Below are positions 10,115 through 18,903 of a stretch of DNA of 64,000 nucleotides, piece by piece. A model generated the notes under the pieces. That model worked only from the letters and a program-made list of their open reading frames with translations, made no database searches and had not been told where the DNA came from. The position numbers were made by a program, and so were the translations under genes. This stretch comes from Nesterenkonia cremea. GTDB lineage: Bacteria; Actinomycetota; Actinomycetes; Actinomycetales; Micrococcaceae. Location of the stretch: assembly GCF_014642675.1 (NCBI RefSeq), contig NZ_BMIS01000009.1:62001-126000 (forward strand), given 5' to 3'. The stretch's first letter is position 1, and each line of letters opens with the position of its first letter.

Positions 10115-10956
10115 TGACTGAACCTGCCAAGCGTCCCCTGCGCCACCCTTTCTCCTTCGTCCGCCGCAGCAACCGGCTCAAGCCCAGCTACCAGCGCGCC
10201 TGGGATGCCGCGTTGGGCCACGAGCTGCTCGACATCCCGCACGGTGATCACGACACCTCGGTGGCCGATGGGTTCAGCATCGACTGGGAGGCCGAGTTCG
10301 GCCGCACGGCCCCGCTGATCCTGGAGATCGGCTCCGGCTCCGGCGAGGCGGTGGCCCATGCCGCGGCCGACAACCCGGAGAACGACTTCATCGCCGTGGA
10401 GGTCTACCGTCCCGGTGCCGCCCAGCTGGCCAGCCGGCTGCGCCGCGAGGGGCTGACCAATGTGCGCGTGGCCGTGGCCAACGCCCCGGAGGTCTTGGAC
10501 AAGCTCATCTCGGCAGGCGCCCTGGCCGAGCTGTGGATCTTCTTCCCAGACCCGTGGCATAAGAAGAAGCACAATAAGCGCCGCCTGGTCCAGGAGGAGT
10601 TCATCGAGCGCGCCGCCCGCGTCCTGCCCGAGGGTGGCATCTGGCGTCTGGCCACCGACTGGTCCTCCTATGCGGTGCAGATGCGCGAGCTGATCTCCGC
10701 CTCCGAGCACTTCGTGAACCCCCACGCGGGGGAAGGGGCCGGGGAGGGGTCCCCGCTGACCGAGGTCCGGTTGGGAGACCTCGACGCCGCCAGTCTGGGC
10801 AAGGAGACCGCTCCACTGCCGCTGGAGGAGGCACTGGACCACGACGGCGGATGGGCACCTCGGTTCGCCGGACGCACCCTCACCGGCTTCGAGGCCAAAG
10901 CGCTGAACGTGGGACGGAAGATCTTCGATCTGACCTTCGTCCGCAGCTCCTCCTGA
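10114..10956 (+). CDS. trmB: tRNA (guanine46-N7)-methyltransferase
   Basis: 280 aa. SAM-binding motif LILEIGSGSGEAVAHAA near residues 68-84, and the TrmB signature LWIFFPDPWHKKKHNKRR near residues 139-156. It methylates G46 of the tRNA variable loop. About 40 residues of extra sequence (HAGEGAGEG and a following acidic stretch) sit before the C-terminal motif. It overlaps the penicillin-binding gene by 1 nt and is convergent with the winged-helix gene, 10 bp away. Confidence 0.95.
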   Translation: MTEPAKRPLRHPFSFVRRSNRLKPSYQRAWDAALGHELLDIPHGDHDTSVADGFSIDWEAEFGRTAPLILEIGSGSGEAVAHAAADNPENDFIAVEVYRPGAAQLASRLRREGLTNVRVAVANAPEVLDKLISAGALAELWIFFPDPWHKKKHNKRRLVQEEFIERAARVLPEGGIWRLATDWSSYAVQMRELISASEHFVNPHAGEGAGEGSPLTEVRLGDLDAASLGKETAPLPLEEALDHDGGWAPRFAGRTLTGFEAKALNVGRKIFDLTFVRSSS

Positions 10957-10966
10957 GGGCTGCTGC

Positions 10967-11296
10967 TCAGACGGCGAGGCGGTAGCCGCGTTTGACCACT
11001 GTCTTGACCATCTCCGGGTCGGGCAGGGAGCGCCTCAGCCGTGACACCCACATCTCCAGGGCGTGCTCGGAGCCGCAGTGCGGCAGCACGGTCAGCAGAT
11101 GATTGCGGGAGAGAACTGCACCCTGGGCCTTGACGAGCACGCGCATCAGTGCCAGCGGGCCGGGGGCCAGGCGGATCGGCTCCTGATGGGGCTCCGGCAG
11201 GCGCACCTCATTGCCCACGATCTCCAGCTCTCCGGAGCGCGTGCGCATACTGAGCGAGTAGTCGTCGTCGGCGACCTCAGGTGCAGTCTCTGTCAT
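10967..11296 (-). CDS. Stand-alone OmpR/HemD-type winged-helix DNA-binding protein
   Basis: 109 aa. After about 35 variable residues the whole protein is a Trans_reg_C-type winged helix (LAPGPLALMRVLVKAQGAVL, then SRNHLLTVLPHC and VSRLRRSLPD, ending VVKRGYRLAV). No receiver domain and no kinase gene are present. The pattern resembles the winged-helix tail that actinobacterial uroporphyrinogen-III synthases carry, so it may be a detached copy; an orphan regulator is equally possible. No target is evident. Its long upstream gap is shared with the divergent acidic exported protein gene. Confidence 0.7.
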   Translation of the reverse strand: MTETAPEVADDDYSLSMRTRSGELEIVGNEVRLPEPHQEPIRLAPGPLALMRVLVKAQGAVLSRNHLLTVLPHCGSEHALEMWVSRLRRSLPDPEMVKTVVKRGYRLAV

Positions 11297-11457
11297 CGCT
11301 CACGTGCACCCCGTTCCATCATCGTTCCTTCTCAGATCCATTCCGCTCGGTCCATCACCACTGTGAGACCAGCGTAGGAGAGCGGCGTTTCCCTGCTTTG
11401 TCGCCTGTGTAAAGCAGGTATGTCGAAAATTTCTCAGCGGAAAGTTCGCAGCTCGGG

Positions 11458-11487
11458 TTGCATCGGCAAAACCTTTATGATTACTAT
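11458..11487 (+). promoter_or_regulatory. Putative promoter of the acidic exported protein
   Basis: TTGCAT (11458-11463), an 18-nt spacer and TACTAT (11482-11487) in an unusually A/T-rich patch within the 255-bp divergent gap (11297-11551). A further TTGC/GCAA dyad adjoins it. The rest of the gap shows nothing recognisable. Confidence 0.45.
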
Positions 11488-11551
11488 TGCAACGTAAGCA
11501 AATTGCTTCCGCGAAGCCGGGAGTGACCGTGCGGAGCGAAAGGGAAGAGTC

Positions 11552-12508
11552 ATGGACCGCATCACCGCTGAGACTGACCAGACCATCACCGACCAGACTG
11601 TTGAGCTGAAGCGCGCAGAAAAGGCGCAGGGTCGCCGTCGTCGGGCGTCTGCCCGACTGGGCGCCGGAATGGCGGCCTTCGCGCTGACCAGCACCTTCGG
11701 CGTCGCCGGCGCCCATGCCTCCTCTCCGGAGGCCGTGGGATCCGGCTTCAGCCAGGAGGACTACCTGGAGATGCTTAAGGAGCTGGCTGAGCGGCTGGAG
11801 GGAATCGAAGGCTTCGAGGACATCGAGGATGCCTTCGACGCGGGGGATGAGGACGATGAGGATCCCCTGAATGACGAGGATGACGACGAGGATCCGCTGG
11901 ATGAGGGCGAGGGTGACGACGCCGACTCCGGTTCCGAGGGCGATTTCGCGGGCCCTCTGGGCGCGTCGGTGCTCACCGAGGTGGCTCTGACCGAGGACGA
12001 GCTGCCCACCGGCTGGGAGTTCGAGGAGGAGCCGCAGGTCGCCTTTGATCAGCACAGTGACGCCAGCTTCTATAAGAACTTCAATCTGGACATGAGTGCC
12101 GCCTCTCAGGAGTGCAATGACGCCATCGAGGCTGTGGATGACATTGAGGAGGACGCACAGTCGGCGGTGGAGTACACCGCGGAGGCGCAGGGCCAGACGG
12201 CCTACACCATGCTGGTGAGCACCCCTGAGGAACACGACTTCTTCGACGGCTACTACGAGGACGTCGTGGACGAGTGCGGCACTGTCACCGAGGGGCCGGG
12301 CATCGAGATCGAGTACGAGCTGATCGATGGCGGCAACGGCGTGCAGATGCGGTACCAGGACGGCGATGTCGACGGGTACTTCTACATGGCCGGCCAGAGC
12401 TTCGGCAACAACCACGTGATGGTTATCGGGGAGTCCTTCGAGGAGCCCGAGGACATCGACGAGATCCTCGCCGATCAGATCGATCTGATGGAGGAGGAGG
12501 TCAGCTGA
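11552..12508 (+). CDS. Acidic exported protein of unknown function
   Basis: 318 aa. An N-terminal stretch with a basic cluster (GRRRR, residues 27-31), a hydrophobic core (about 36-53) and a likely signal-peptidase site after AHA (about 53-57). Residues 84-130 are almost entirely Asp, Glu and Gly (including DDEDP and DEDDDEDP), a probable disordered spacer or Ca2+-binding stretch. A folded C-terminal domain (about 140-318) has two cysteines, C188 and C242, which could form a disulfide, and recalls actinobacterial extracellular sensor-like domains, though I cannot assign a family. A good hairpin terminator follows at 12553-12590, so it is probably monocistronic. Confidence 0.75.
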   Translation: MDRITAETDQTITDQTVELKRAEKAQGRRRRASARLGAGMAAFALTSTFGVAGAHASSPEAVGSGFSQEDYLEMLKELAERLEGIEGFEDIEDAFDAGDEDDEDPLNDEDDDEDPLDEGEGDDADSGSEGDFAGPLGASVLTEVALTEDELPTGWEFEEEPQVAFDQHSDASFYKNFNLDMSAASQECNDAIEAVDDIEEDAQSAVEYTAEAQGQTAYTMLVSTPEEHDFFDGYYEDVVDECGTVTEGPGIEIEYELIDGGNGVQMRYQDGDVDGYFYMAGQSFGNNHVMVIGESFEEPEDIDEILADQIDLMEEEVS

Positions 12509-12552
12509 GCGACGGCCGCTGACGCACAGACCCACCTGGTGGGAACGGAAGC

Positions 12553-12590
12553 CTGAGGGTCCGGTCGAGTTCACACTCCCGGGCCCTCAG
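12553..12590 (+). terminator. Hairpin terminator after the acidic exported protein gene
   Basis: CTGAGGGTCCGG (12553-12564) pairs with CCGGGCCCTCAG (12579-12590), 12 bp with one G-U pair and a 14-nt loop, 45 bp after the stop. No long U-run. Confidence 0.65.
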
Positions 12591-12603
12591 TGCTGCCTTC
12601 TTG

Positions 12604-12679
12604 CCGTTCAGTTGTCGCGCAGGTGTCGGAAAGGGCCCGAAAATGCGCCTATTCCGACACCTGCGCGCCAACCAAACGG
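12604..12679. repeat. Interspersed palindromic repeat, copy 3
   Basis: The left arm starting at 12604 is identical over 30 nt to copy 2; the right arm (12652-12679) carries CGCGCCAACCAAACGG instead of CGCGACAACCAGACGG. The loop differs. It sits between two convergent genes, right after a terminator hairpin. Confidence 0.85.
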
Positions 12680-12700
12680 AAGAGGGGAGGGGCAGCGGGC

Positions 12701-13675
12701 TCAGCGGACCGGGAAGGCGAAGGTCTTCTTCCGAAAGAGCAGCAGCACCGCAAGCACCACGGCCGGGATGATCCAGCCGGACCAGCCCTGCAGCGTGGCC
12801 ATGCGGAAGTCGATGTTCCCGCCGAACTCAGAGAACCAGTAGTGCAGCACAGTGGCCGCGGTGATCATGGACTGAGCGAAGGCCGCAGGCCAGATGGAGC
12901 CTGAGCGCATACGCAACCAAGCCAGCAGGCCGCCGATGATGGTGCAGAAGCCGAGCATCAGGACCAGCGCCTCGAAGAGCGCGGTCTGGTCGTAGAAGAA
13001 GCCCACCGACAGCAGCGGGGCGTACCAGAGGCCCGAGGCCAGGCCGGTCAGTCCCACTGCGGGCAGCACGCCCCAACGCTGCTGCAGCCGCGGGTAGAGG
13101 TAGCCGCGCCAGCCCATCTCCTGGCCGGCGTGCAGGAAGACCAGGGCTGCGGCCATGCCGAAGATGACTCCGGCCTCGACCAGCAGGCCGGTGGCGATGA
13201 ACTCCGTGGGGTCATGGCCCAGCCGGGTGCCCAGGTCCTGGACGAAGATCGGCATGGAGGAGTCGAAGGGATAGACCCCCAGCAGTCCGCCCAGCGGCAG
13301 GGCGGCCAGGCTGAAGACGAAGAAGATGAGCAGCGCCAGCACGCTCCAGCCCAGCAGCCGGCCCACCGGGCGCAGCGGGGTGATGCCCAGGGCGTCGACC
13401 AGCTTCTGCGGACGGAAGCGGTCGGCGTCGTCGTCGGTGATGTGTCCGTACAGGGTGGTCACGCTCTGGCGGCGCTCCAGCAGATAGGCGACGACGGCGG
13501 CCACTGCCGGGGTGAGCATGAACAGGTTGTAGTAGGCATCCATGGGGGCCTCCGCCAGTTCTGTGGGGTCCAGCAGGACCAGCGGTGTGGCGATCAGCCA
13601 GCCCAAGGCGAGGCTGACCACCACAAAGGTGCTCAGGATGACCAGTGGTGTGCGGGGGACGCTGGCGGTAGTCAC
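12701..13675 (-). CDS. CPBP-family intramembrane protein lacking the catalytic residues
   Basis: 324 aa with about eight hydrophobic helices, the fold of CPBP/Abi intramembrane metalloproteases. The motif positions are recognisable but altered. Motif 1, normally EExxxR, reads QEMGWR. Motif 2, normally FxxxH, reads SGLWY. Motif 3, normally an HxxxN or HxxxH motif, reads QSMIT. Peptidase activity is therefore doubtful. Possible roles are a scaffold or immunity-like membrane protein. Start GTG at 13675; TATCGT lies 8 nt before it, possibly a leaderless promoter. Convergent with the acidic exported protein gene. Confidence 0.82.
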   Translation of the reverse strand: MTTASVPRTPLVILSTFVVVSLALGWLIATPLVLLDPTELAEAPMDAYYNLFMLTPAVAAVVAYLLERRQSVTTLYGHITDDDADRFRPQKLVDALGITPLRPVGRLLGWSVLALLIFFVFSLAALPLGGLLGVYPFDSSMPIFVQDLGTRLGHDPTEFIATGLLVEAGVIFGMAAALVFLHAGQEMGWRGYLYPRLQQRWGVLPAVGLTGLASGLWYAPLLSVGFFYDQTALFEALVLMLGFCTIIGGLLAWLRMRSGSIWPAAFAQSMITAATVLHYWFSEFGGNIDFRMATLQGWSGWIIPAVVLAVLLLFRKKTFAFPVR

Positions 13676-13753
13676 AGGCCCCGACGATACCGGTTCACCC
13701 TGGAGAGGCGATATTCGCCGTTCGCGCTCTCCAGGGTCCGCGGTCTCAGGTGT

Positions 13754-14554
13754 TCAGCCCTGGCGTCGGGCGATGAAGAACAGGCGCCGGAACGGAAGGA
13801 TGGTGCCGATGCGGCTCTGCGGGTAGGCCTCGCGCAGTGCAGCGGCGTAGTCGGCGATGAACTGCTCACGCTCGGCGTCGGGAAGCGCCTGCAGCACCGG
13901 GCGTGCGGCAGTGGAGGAGATCCACTGGAAGACCGGATCCTCGCCCTGCAGGACGTGGTGGTAGCGGGTCTCCCAGGCGTCCACGGTCCACCCGGGCTGA
14001 GCGACGTCGTGCATGTAGTCGGTCGGCTCAGCGGTGGGCTGCAGCAGCGAGTCCGGGTCGATGTGACGGGCGAACTCGGGCTTGGCCGCATACTCGGCCA
14101 GCAGTTGGTGGCTGGGCGCGTTGAAGTTGCCGGGAACCTGCACCGAGAGGGCACCGCCGGGGGCCACCAGCTCCATGAGCCGAGGGAGCAGGGCGCGGTG
14201 GTCGGGCAACCACTGCAGGGCCGCATTGGAGACCACCAGGTCAGCGGGCTGCTCCAGTCCGAGGGCCCCCAGGCTGAGGTCGCGGATGTCGGCGTGGACG
14301 TAGCGGATGCCGGCGTCGGCCTCAGTGGAGGCGGCGGCGCGCTCGAGCATCTCCGCACTGGAGTCCACCCCGATGATCTGGGCGTGGGGGTACATGGCCC
14401 GCAGGATGGGCATGCCGTTGCCGGGGCCGCAGCCCAGGTCGATGATGGTGACGGCCTCCGGGCGTTGGGTGCGCTGGAGCAGGTCGATGAAGGGCTGAGT
14501 GCGTTCCGAGGCGTAGGTCAGATACGCCCCCGGATTCCACGGGGAGCTGGGCAT
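13754..14554 (-). CDS. tam: Trans-aconitate 2-methyltransferase
   Basis: 266 aa. A class I SAM methyltransferase with IIDLGCGPGNGMPIL near residues 37-51 and the Tam-typical opening WNPGAYLTYASERTQPFIDL. It methyl-esterifies trans-aconitate, a toxic by-product that inhibits aconitase. TAGAAT (14561-14566, minus strand) lies 6 nt before the ATG with no ribosome site, so the transcript is probably leaderless. 78 bp precede the CPBP gene downstream. Confidence 0.9.
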   Translation of the reverse strand: MPSSPWNPGAYLTYASERTQPFIDLLQRTQRPEAVTIIDLGCGPGNGMPILRAMYPHAQIIGVDSSAEMLERAAASTEADAGIRYVHADIRDLSLGALGLEQPADLVVSNAALQWLPDHRALLPRLMELVAPGGALSVQVPGNFNAPSHQLLAEYAAKPEFARHIDPDSLLQPTAEPTDYMHDVAQPGWTVDAWETRYHHVLQGEDPVFQWISSTAARPVLQALPDAEREQFIADYAAALREAYPQSRIGTILPFRRLFFIARRQG

Positions 14555-14638
14555 GGACTCATTCTAGGTTTCCACAGCCGGCCCGACGCCGGACCCGTCA
14601 CGCAGGGACATGTTGAAACCTGGGTCACAGGCTAGGAG

Positions 14639-16027
14639 TCATAGGCCGGTGTCCGGCACGACCTTGCCGGGGTTCATGATGTTCTGCGGGTCCAGGGCCT
14701 GCTTGATCGCCAGCATGGCCGGGATGGCCGAGGCGTGTTCCTCGGCCATGGAGGTGACTTTGCCGCTGCCGATCCCGTGCTCGCCGGTGCAGGTGCCGCC
14801 GGCCTCCAGCGCGCGGGCCACCACCTGCTGATTGATGGCCTTGGCCTTCTCGAAGGTCTCGACGTCCTCCGGCGGCAGCACATAGGCCACGTGGAAGTTC
14901 CCGTCACCCACATGCCCGACGATCGGCGCGATCAGTCCGGCCTCGTCCACGTCCTGCTTGGCGGCCAGCACCGCCTCGGCCAGCCGGGAGATGGGCACGC
15001 AGACATCCGAGATCATCGGGGTGGAGCCGGGGATCAGAGACAACGACGCCGGCAGCGCATCATGGCGGGCCTGCCAGATCCGCGCGGACTCTGCCGGGTC
15101 GGTGGCCTGGTCGGCCAGTGTGGCCGCATACGTCCCGGCCAGGGCGCTGAACTGGGCGAACTGGGCGGCCACATCGGCGTCGTTGCCCTCGAACTCCACC
15201 ATCAGCGTGGGTGCCACCGGGAAGGTCATGCCGTTGTGGTCGGCCAGGGCGCCGATGGTCAGCTCATCGAGCAGCTCCACCCGGGCGATCCGCAGCGAGG
15301 AGCGCAGCGCGGCGACCACCAGCTCGGTGGCCGCGGCCAGAGTGGGCAGGGACCAGATGCTGACCTGGGCGGTCTCCGGGATGGGGTGGACCTTCACGGT
15401 GACCTCGGTGATGACCCCGAGTGTGCCCTCCGCGCCCACCAGCAGATGGGTGAGGTCATAGCCGGCCGAGGACTTCTTGGTGATCCCGCCGGTGGTGACC
15501 ACTGTGCCGTCGGCCAGCACGGCGGTCAGCCCGATGACGTTCTCCTTCAGCGTGCCGTAGCTGACGGCGGTGGTGCCGCTGGCGCTGGTGGAGGTCATTC
15601 CGCCCACGCTGGCGTCCACTCCGGGTCCCACGGGGAACATCAGGCCGTGGGGCTGCAGGGCAGTGTTCAGCGAGGACTTCATGACACCGGCCTGGACCTT
15701 GGCGTACATGTCATCGGCGGCGATCTCGATGACCTGGTCCATCGGGGAGAGGTCCAGGCAGATGCTCTGTGCGCTGGTGGTGGATCCGCCCTCCAGCCCA
15801 GTGCCGGAGCCGCGGGGGACCACCGGAGTGTTGTGCAGCGAGCAGATCCGCACCGCTGCGGCCACCTCCTCGGTGCTGGACGGCCGAACCACGGCAAGCG
15901 GCGGTTCGCCCGGGTGATAGGAACGGTCCTGGGCCTTCTGGGCGCGCAGGGCGGGATCGGTGATGACCAGATCACCGAGGGATTCGGTCAATGCCGCGAC
16001 GACGGCGTCGCTGGAAGTCTCTGCCAT
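14639..16027 (-). CDS. FAD-binding oxidase (GlcD / D-lactate dehydrogenase type)
   Basis: 462 aa from the ATG at 16027. An alternative in-frame ATG is at 16042, but CAGAAT 6 nt before 16027 favours the inner one as a leaderless start. PCMH-type FAD domain with VPRGSGTGLEGGS (about residues 75-87), then the FAD-oxidase C-terminal domain with HVGDGNFH and the terminal CTGEHGIGSGK. It oxidises a 2-hydroxy acid, most likely D-lactate or glycolate, at the membrane or cytosol. No glcE or glcF partner is adjacent, which favours a single-subunit D-lactate dehydrogenase. Confidence 0.88.
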   Translation of the reverse strand: MAETSSDAVVAALTESLGDLVITDPALRAQKAQDRSYHPGEPPLAVVRPSSTEEVAAAVRICSLHNTPVVPRGSGTGLEGGSTTSAQSICLDLSPMDQVIEIAADDMYAKVQAGVMKSSLNTALQPHGLMFPVGPGVDASVGGMTSTSASGTTAVSYGTLKENVIGLTAVLADGTVVTTGGITKKSSAGYDLTHLLVGAEGTLGVITEVTVKVHPIPETAQVSIWSLPTLAAATELVVAALRSSLRIARVELLDELTIGALADHNGMTFPVAPTLMVEFEGNDADVAAQFAQFSALAGTYAATLADQATDPAESARIWQARHDALPASLSLIPGSTPMISDVCVPISRLAEAVLAAKQDVDEAGLIAPIVGHVGDGNFHVAYVLPPEDVETFEKAKAINQQVVARALEAGGTCTGEHGIGSGKVTSMAEEHASAIPAMLAIKQALDPQNIMNPGKVVPDTGL

Positions 16028-16096
16028 GCCTCTATTCTGCATGGTCCAGGGAGGGAGGCGTCCCCAGGAGCCCGTTCCGACTCCTGGAGACGCGAA

Positions 16097-16178
16097 ACTC
16101 TCGCTTTACCAGCCGGTTCTAGCTTTACCTGCCCGAATCTGCAGGGGTTCTCTGAGTTCTGCTTGGTAAAACGAGGGT
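16097..16178. repeat. Intergenic inverted repeat with internal direct repeats
   Basis: 16097-16114 pairs with 16161-16178 at 14 of 18 positions (cores CTTTACCA and TGGTAAAA), with a 46-nt loop. GCTTTACC(A/T)GCC occurs twice in direct orientation (16103-16114, 16122-16133). It lies between two minus-strand genes and contains no plausible ORF. Confidence 0.55.
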
Positions 16179-16206
16179 GGTGCGGCGGGTGCTTCACGAC
16201 GGCGCC

Positions 16207-16236
16207 CGCACGCGAGATACCCCGCACGCGAGATAC
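16207..16236. repeat. Two-unit 16-bp tandem repeat
   Basis: CGCACGCGAGATAC occurs at 16207-16220 and again at 16223-16236. It is close to the 3' end of sufE. Too short for a CRISPR array; no function assigned. Confidence 0.6.
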
Positions 16237-16295
16237 GAGGTGAGACCCGGCCCGGGCCGCCCAGCTCCGGCCGAGCCCCACCCCTGGTCTGTGGT

Positions 16296-16793
16296 TCAGC
16301 TGATGTGGCCCTCCACGCTGCGGCGGACCCGGCCGAACATGGCGCTGACCGCGCGCAGCCGCAGCGGCGCGATGACCCGTCCCATGCCCAGCTGCTCGCC
16401 GATGTCCATCGGGGCGCCCAGGATCGCGTCATAGCTCTGCCCGCTCAACCCGTGCTGGATGATGGAGGCGAAGCCGCGGGTGGTCGGGACCTCTTCCGGC
16501 GCGGCGAAGAAGAACTCAGCCGTGCGGTCCTCATCGCGGAACTCCGTGGCCAGGAACAGCGGAGTCTGGCACTCGAGAACCTCGTCCATCTGGTGGAAGT
16601 TCTCGCGGTAGGCCTCCGGCAGCTCGGGCAGCCGGTTGGCGTAGTCCAGCAGCAGCTTCAGCCGCTGCTGATCAGGGACTGCCCGGAACTCCTCGAAGAT
16701 CTCAGCCAGCGGGGCGGCGGCGGCCGCGCTGGGTTGGGCCGCACTGGCCCCGGCCGCCCCGCCGGTCTGAGCTGCTGTGCTCTGCGAAGTCAC
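16296..16793 (-). CDS. sufE: SufE-family cysteine desulfurase activator
   Basis: 165 aa. An Ala-rich N-terminal extension of about 28 residues precedes the SufE fold. The acceptor cysteine is in [10 protein letters not shown] (about Cys74). SufE takes persulfide sulfur from a SufS-type desulfurase. Its GTG start overlaps the sulfurtransferase stop (GTGA), and no sufS or sufBCD is present, so here it probably works with the upstream rhodanese. Confidence 0.92.
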   Translation of the reverse strand: MTSQSTAAQTGGAAGASAAQPSAAAAAPLAEIFEEFRAVPDQQRLKLLLDYANRLPELPEAYRENFHQMDEVLECQTPLFLATEFRDEDRTAEFFFAAPEEVPTTRGFASIIQHGLSGQSYDAILGAPMDIGEQLGMGRVIAPLRLRAVSAMFGRVRRSVEGHIS

Positions 16794-17680
16794 CGTGCCG
16801 GTGCCTCGCCGCGCTCCTCACCGACCACGATGGGCAGACGCACTGCGTTGCCCCACTCGGTCCAGGAGCCGTCGTAGTTGCGCGCCTTGTCGTAGCCCAG
16901 CAGGTGCTGCAGCACGAACCAGGTGTGGGAGGAGCGCTCGCCGATGCGGCAGTAGGCGATGACCTCATCAGCCTTCCCGACGCCGGCCTCCTCCTGGTAG
17001 ATGGCCTCCAGTTCCTCGCGGGACTTGAAGGTTCCGTCCTCGTTGGCGGCACGGGCCCACGGCACCGAAGCGGCAGTGGGGATGTGGCCGCCGCGCAGCG
17101 CGCCTTCCTTGTCCTCGAAGCCCGGTGCGGAGGTCACCTCACCGGTGTACTCGGCGGGGGAGCGCACATCCACCAGGGGCGCCTTGCCGATTGAGCCCAG
17201 CACGTCCTCGCGGTAGGCGCGGAACTCGGCGTCGTTACGGGTGGCCGGGACCGGGTAGGTGGACGGGGTGGGAGTGGGCACATCGGTGGTGAGCTCGCGG
17301 CCCTCGTCGGTCCACTTCTGGCGGCCGCCGTCGATCAGGCGCAGATCCTTGTGGCCGAACAGGGTGAAGACCCAGAGGGCGTAGGCGGCCCACCAGTTGG
17401 ACTTGTCTCCGTAGAAGATCACGGTGGACTCCGGGGTGATGCCCAGCTTGGAGGCGAAGGCCGCGAACTGCTCGGGGTCGATGAAGTCGCGGGTCACTGG
17501 GTCGTTGAGGTCGGTGTGCCAGTCGATCTTGTGAGCGCCGGGGATGTGGCCGGTCTCGTAGAGGAGCACATCCTCATTGGACTCGAGCAGCACGACGTTC
17601 TCGTCATCCTTGTGCTCGGCCACCCACTCGGTGGAGACCAGAGCCTCAGGGTTGGAGTACTGGGAGAAGTCCTTCGACAT
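16790..17680 (-). CDS. sseA: Thiosulfate/3-mercaptopyruvate sulfurtransferase
   Basis: 296 aa from the ATG at 17680, preceded by AAAGGAAGAG; a longer upstream frame to 17977 is rejected because it crosses the promoter region. Two rhodanese domains, the first inactive and the second with active-site loop [12 protein letters not shown] (about Cys237). It moves sulfane sulfur from thiosulfate or mercaptopyruvate to an acceptor such as cyanide or a thiol. Co-transcribed with sufE and divergent from the sulfate transporter operon, which ties it to sulfur assimilation. Confidence 0.93.
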   Translation of the reverse strand: MSKDFSQYSNPEALVSTEWVAEHKDDENVVLLESNEDVLLYETGHIPGAHKIDWHTDLNDPVTRDFIDPEQFAAFASKLGITPESTVIFYGDKSNWWAAYALWVFTLFGHKDLRLIDGGRQKWTDEGRELTTDVPTPTPSTYPVPATRNDAEFRAYREDVLGSIGKAPLVDVRSPAEYTGEVTSAPGFEDKEGALRGGHIPTAASVPWARAANEDGTFKSREELEAIYQEEAGVGKADEVIAYCRIGERSSHTWFVLQHLLGYDKARNYDGSWTEWGNAVRLPIVVGEERGEAPAR

Positions 17681-17765
17681 CTTTTCTCTTCCTTTCACAC
17701 AGGAGTCGGCGCGAGGTGTTTCCACCGCCCTCGATCCTCCAATCTGCCACAGGAGGAGCGCAGGA

Positions 17766-17835
17766 ATGAATGCATGAACATTTATGAACTTTTGTAACAC
17801 GAGTGCTGTGACGGCCCTCCGTTTTCCTCTAGCGT
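17766..17835 (+). promoter_or_regulatory. Sulfate-transporter promoter with ATGAAC direct repeats
   Basis: ATGAAT (17766-17771), ATGAAC (17774-17779) and ATGAAC (17784-17789) are spaced 8-10 bp apart. TGTGAC (17807-17812), a 17-nt spacer and TAGCGT (17830-17835) make a plausible promoter. The repeats would lie around -60, a typical activator position. Similar TGAAC-TTATG elements precede the sulfite reductase (30544) and second sulfurtransferase (31488). Confidence 0.55.
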
Positions 17836-17879
17836 GAACGCCAGGCGGACACGGATCATCAGCAGAGAGGACGGCAGCG

Positions 17880-18896
17880 ATGGCTACAGCGGGCACCCGC
17901 AGGTGGACCTGCCTCACCGCGGCCGCAGGGTCCGCTGTGCTGATGACCGGCTGCATGGGCGCCGGCGACCAGCTCAACGTCGTCGGCTATGGTTCCCCCG
18001 CCGAGGCCAACAGTGAAGTGTTCAACGCCTTCACTCAGACATCTGCCGGCGAAGGCCTCGCCCAGGCCGAGTCCTACGGAGCCTCCGGAGACCAGTCCCG
18101 AGCCGTGGGAAACGGCCAGCCCGCCGACTTCGTCCACTTCTCCATCGAGCCTGATGTCAGCCGGCTCGCCGACCAGGGCCTGGTGGCCCAGGACTGGAAC
18201 GACAACGCCTGGGACGGCCACGTCACCACTTCTGTGGTGGTGCTGGTGGTCCGCGAGGGCAACCCCGATGACATCACCGACTGGGAGGACCTGGTCCGCG
18301 AAGACGTCGAAGTGGTCACCCCCAACCCCGGGTCCTCCGGGGCGGCCCGCTGGAACATCCTGGCCGCCTACCTCTCCCAGATCCAGGCCGGCGGCACCGA
18401 GCAGGAAGCCGACGAGTTCACCGAAGACGTGGTGGAGAACATCGTGGCCTTCCCCGGATCAGGGCGCGACGCCACCACCTCCTTCCTGGACGGCACCGGC
18501 GATGTCCTCCTCTCCTATGAGAACGAGGCCATCCTGGGCCTGCAGCAGGGGGAGGAGTACGACTACATCGTCCCGGACCGCTCGCTGCTCATCCAGAACG
18601 CCGCCGCGGTCACCGAGGAGGCCCCGGAGGAGGCCCGCGAGTTCCTCGACTTCGCCGTGAGCCCCGCCGGTCAGGAGATCTACGCTGACTTCGGCTTCAG
18701 GCCCATCGACTATGCGGCCGATGAGGCGGAGATCGGGGAGATCGAGGGCGCAGGCGACCCCTCGGACCCCTTCCCGGAGGTTGAGCGGCTGGCCACCATC
18801 GACGAGGATCTCGGCGGCTGGGACCAGGTGGTGGACGATTTCTTCGACGAGGACGGGACCATCACCGAGATCATCGAAGGGTCAGGACTGAACTGA
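17880..18896 (+). CDS. sbp: Sulfate-binding lipoprotein of ABC transporter
   Basis: 338 aa. A lipobox at LMTGC (Cys25) anchors it outside the membrane. The sulfate/thiosulfate-binding protein fold is shown by [18 protein letters not shown], the [13 protein letters not shown] segment and [15 protein letters not shown]. It captures sulfate or thiosulfate for CysTWA. First gene of sbp-cysT-cysW-cysA, 8 bp before cysT. Confidence 0.94.
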   Translation: MATAGTRRWTCLTAAAGSAVLMTGCMGAGDQLNVVGYGSPAEANSEVFNAFTQTSAGEGLAQAESYGASGDQSRAVGNGQPADFVHFSIEPDVSRLADQGLVAQDWNDNAWDGHVTTSVVVLVVREGNPDDITDWEDLVREDVEVVTPNPGSSGAARWNILAAYLSQIQAGGTEQEADEFTEDVVENIVAFPGSGRDATTSFLDGTGDVLLSYENEAILGLQQGEEYDYIVPDRSLLIQNAAAVTEEAPEEAREFLDFAVSPAGQEIYADFGFRPIDYAADEAEIGEIEGAGDPSDPFPEVERLATIDEDLGGWDQVVDDFFDEDGTITEIIEGSGLN

Positions 18897-18903
18897 GGCT
18901 GCC

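Noticed and set aside
16207..16236. Short tandem repeat considered as a CRISPR remnant
   Set aside because: Only two 14-bp units spaced 2 bp, no spacer-length gap and no cas genes.
17681..17879. Riboswitch (for example SAM-type) upstream of the sulfur genes
   Set aside because: The gap is accounted for by promoter elements and direct repeats; no conserved riboswitch core was seen.
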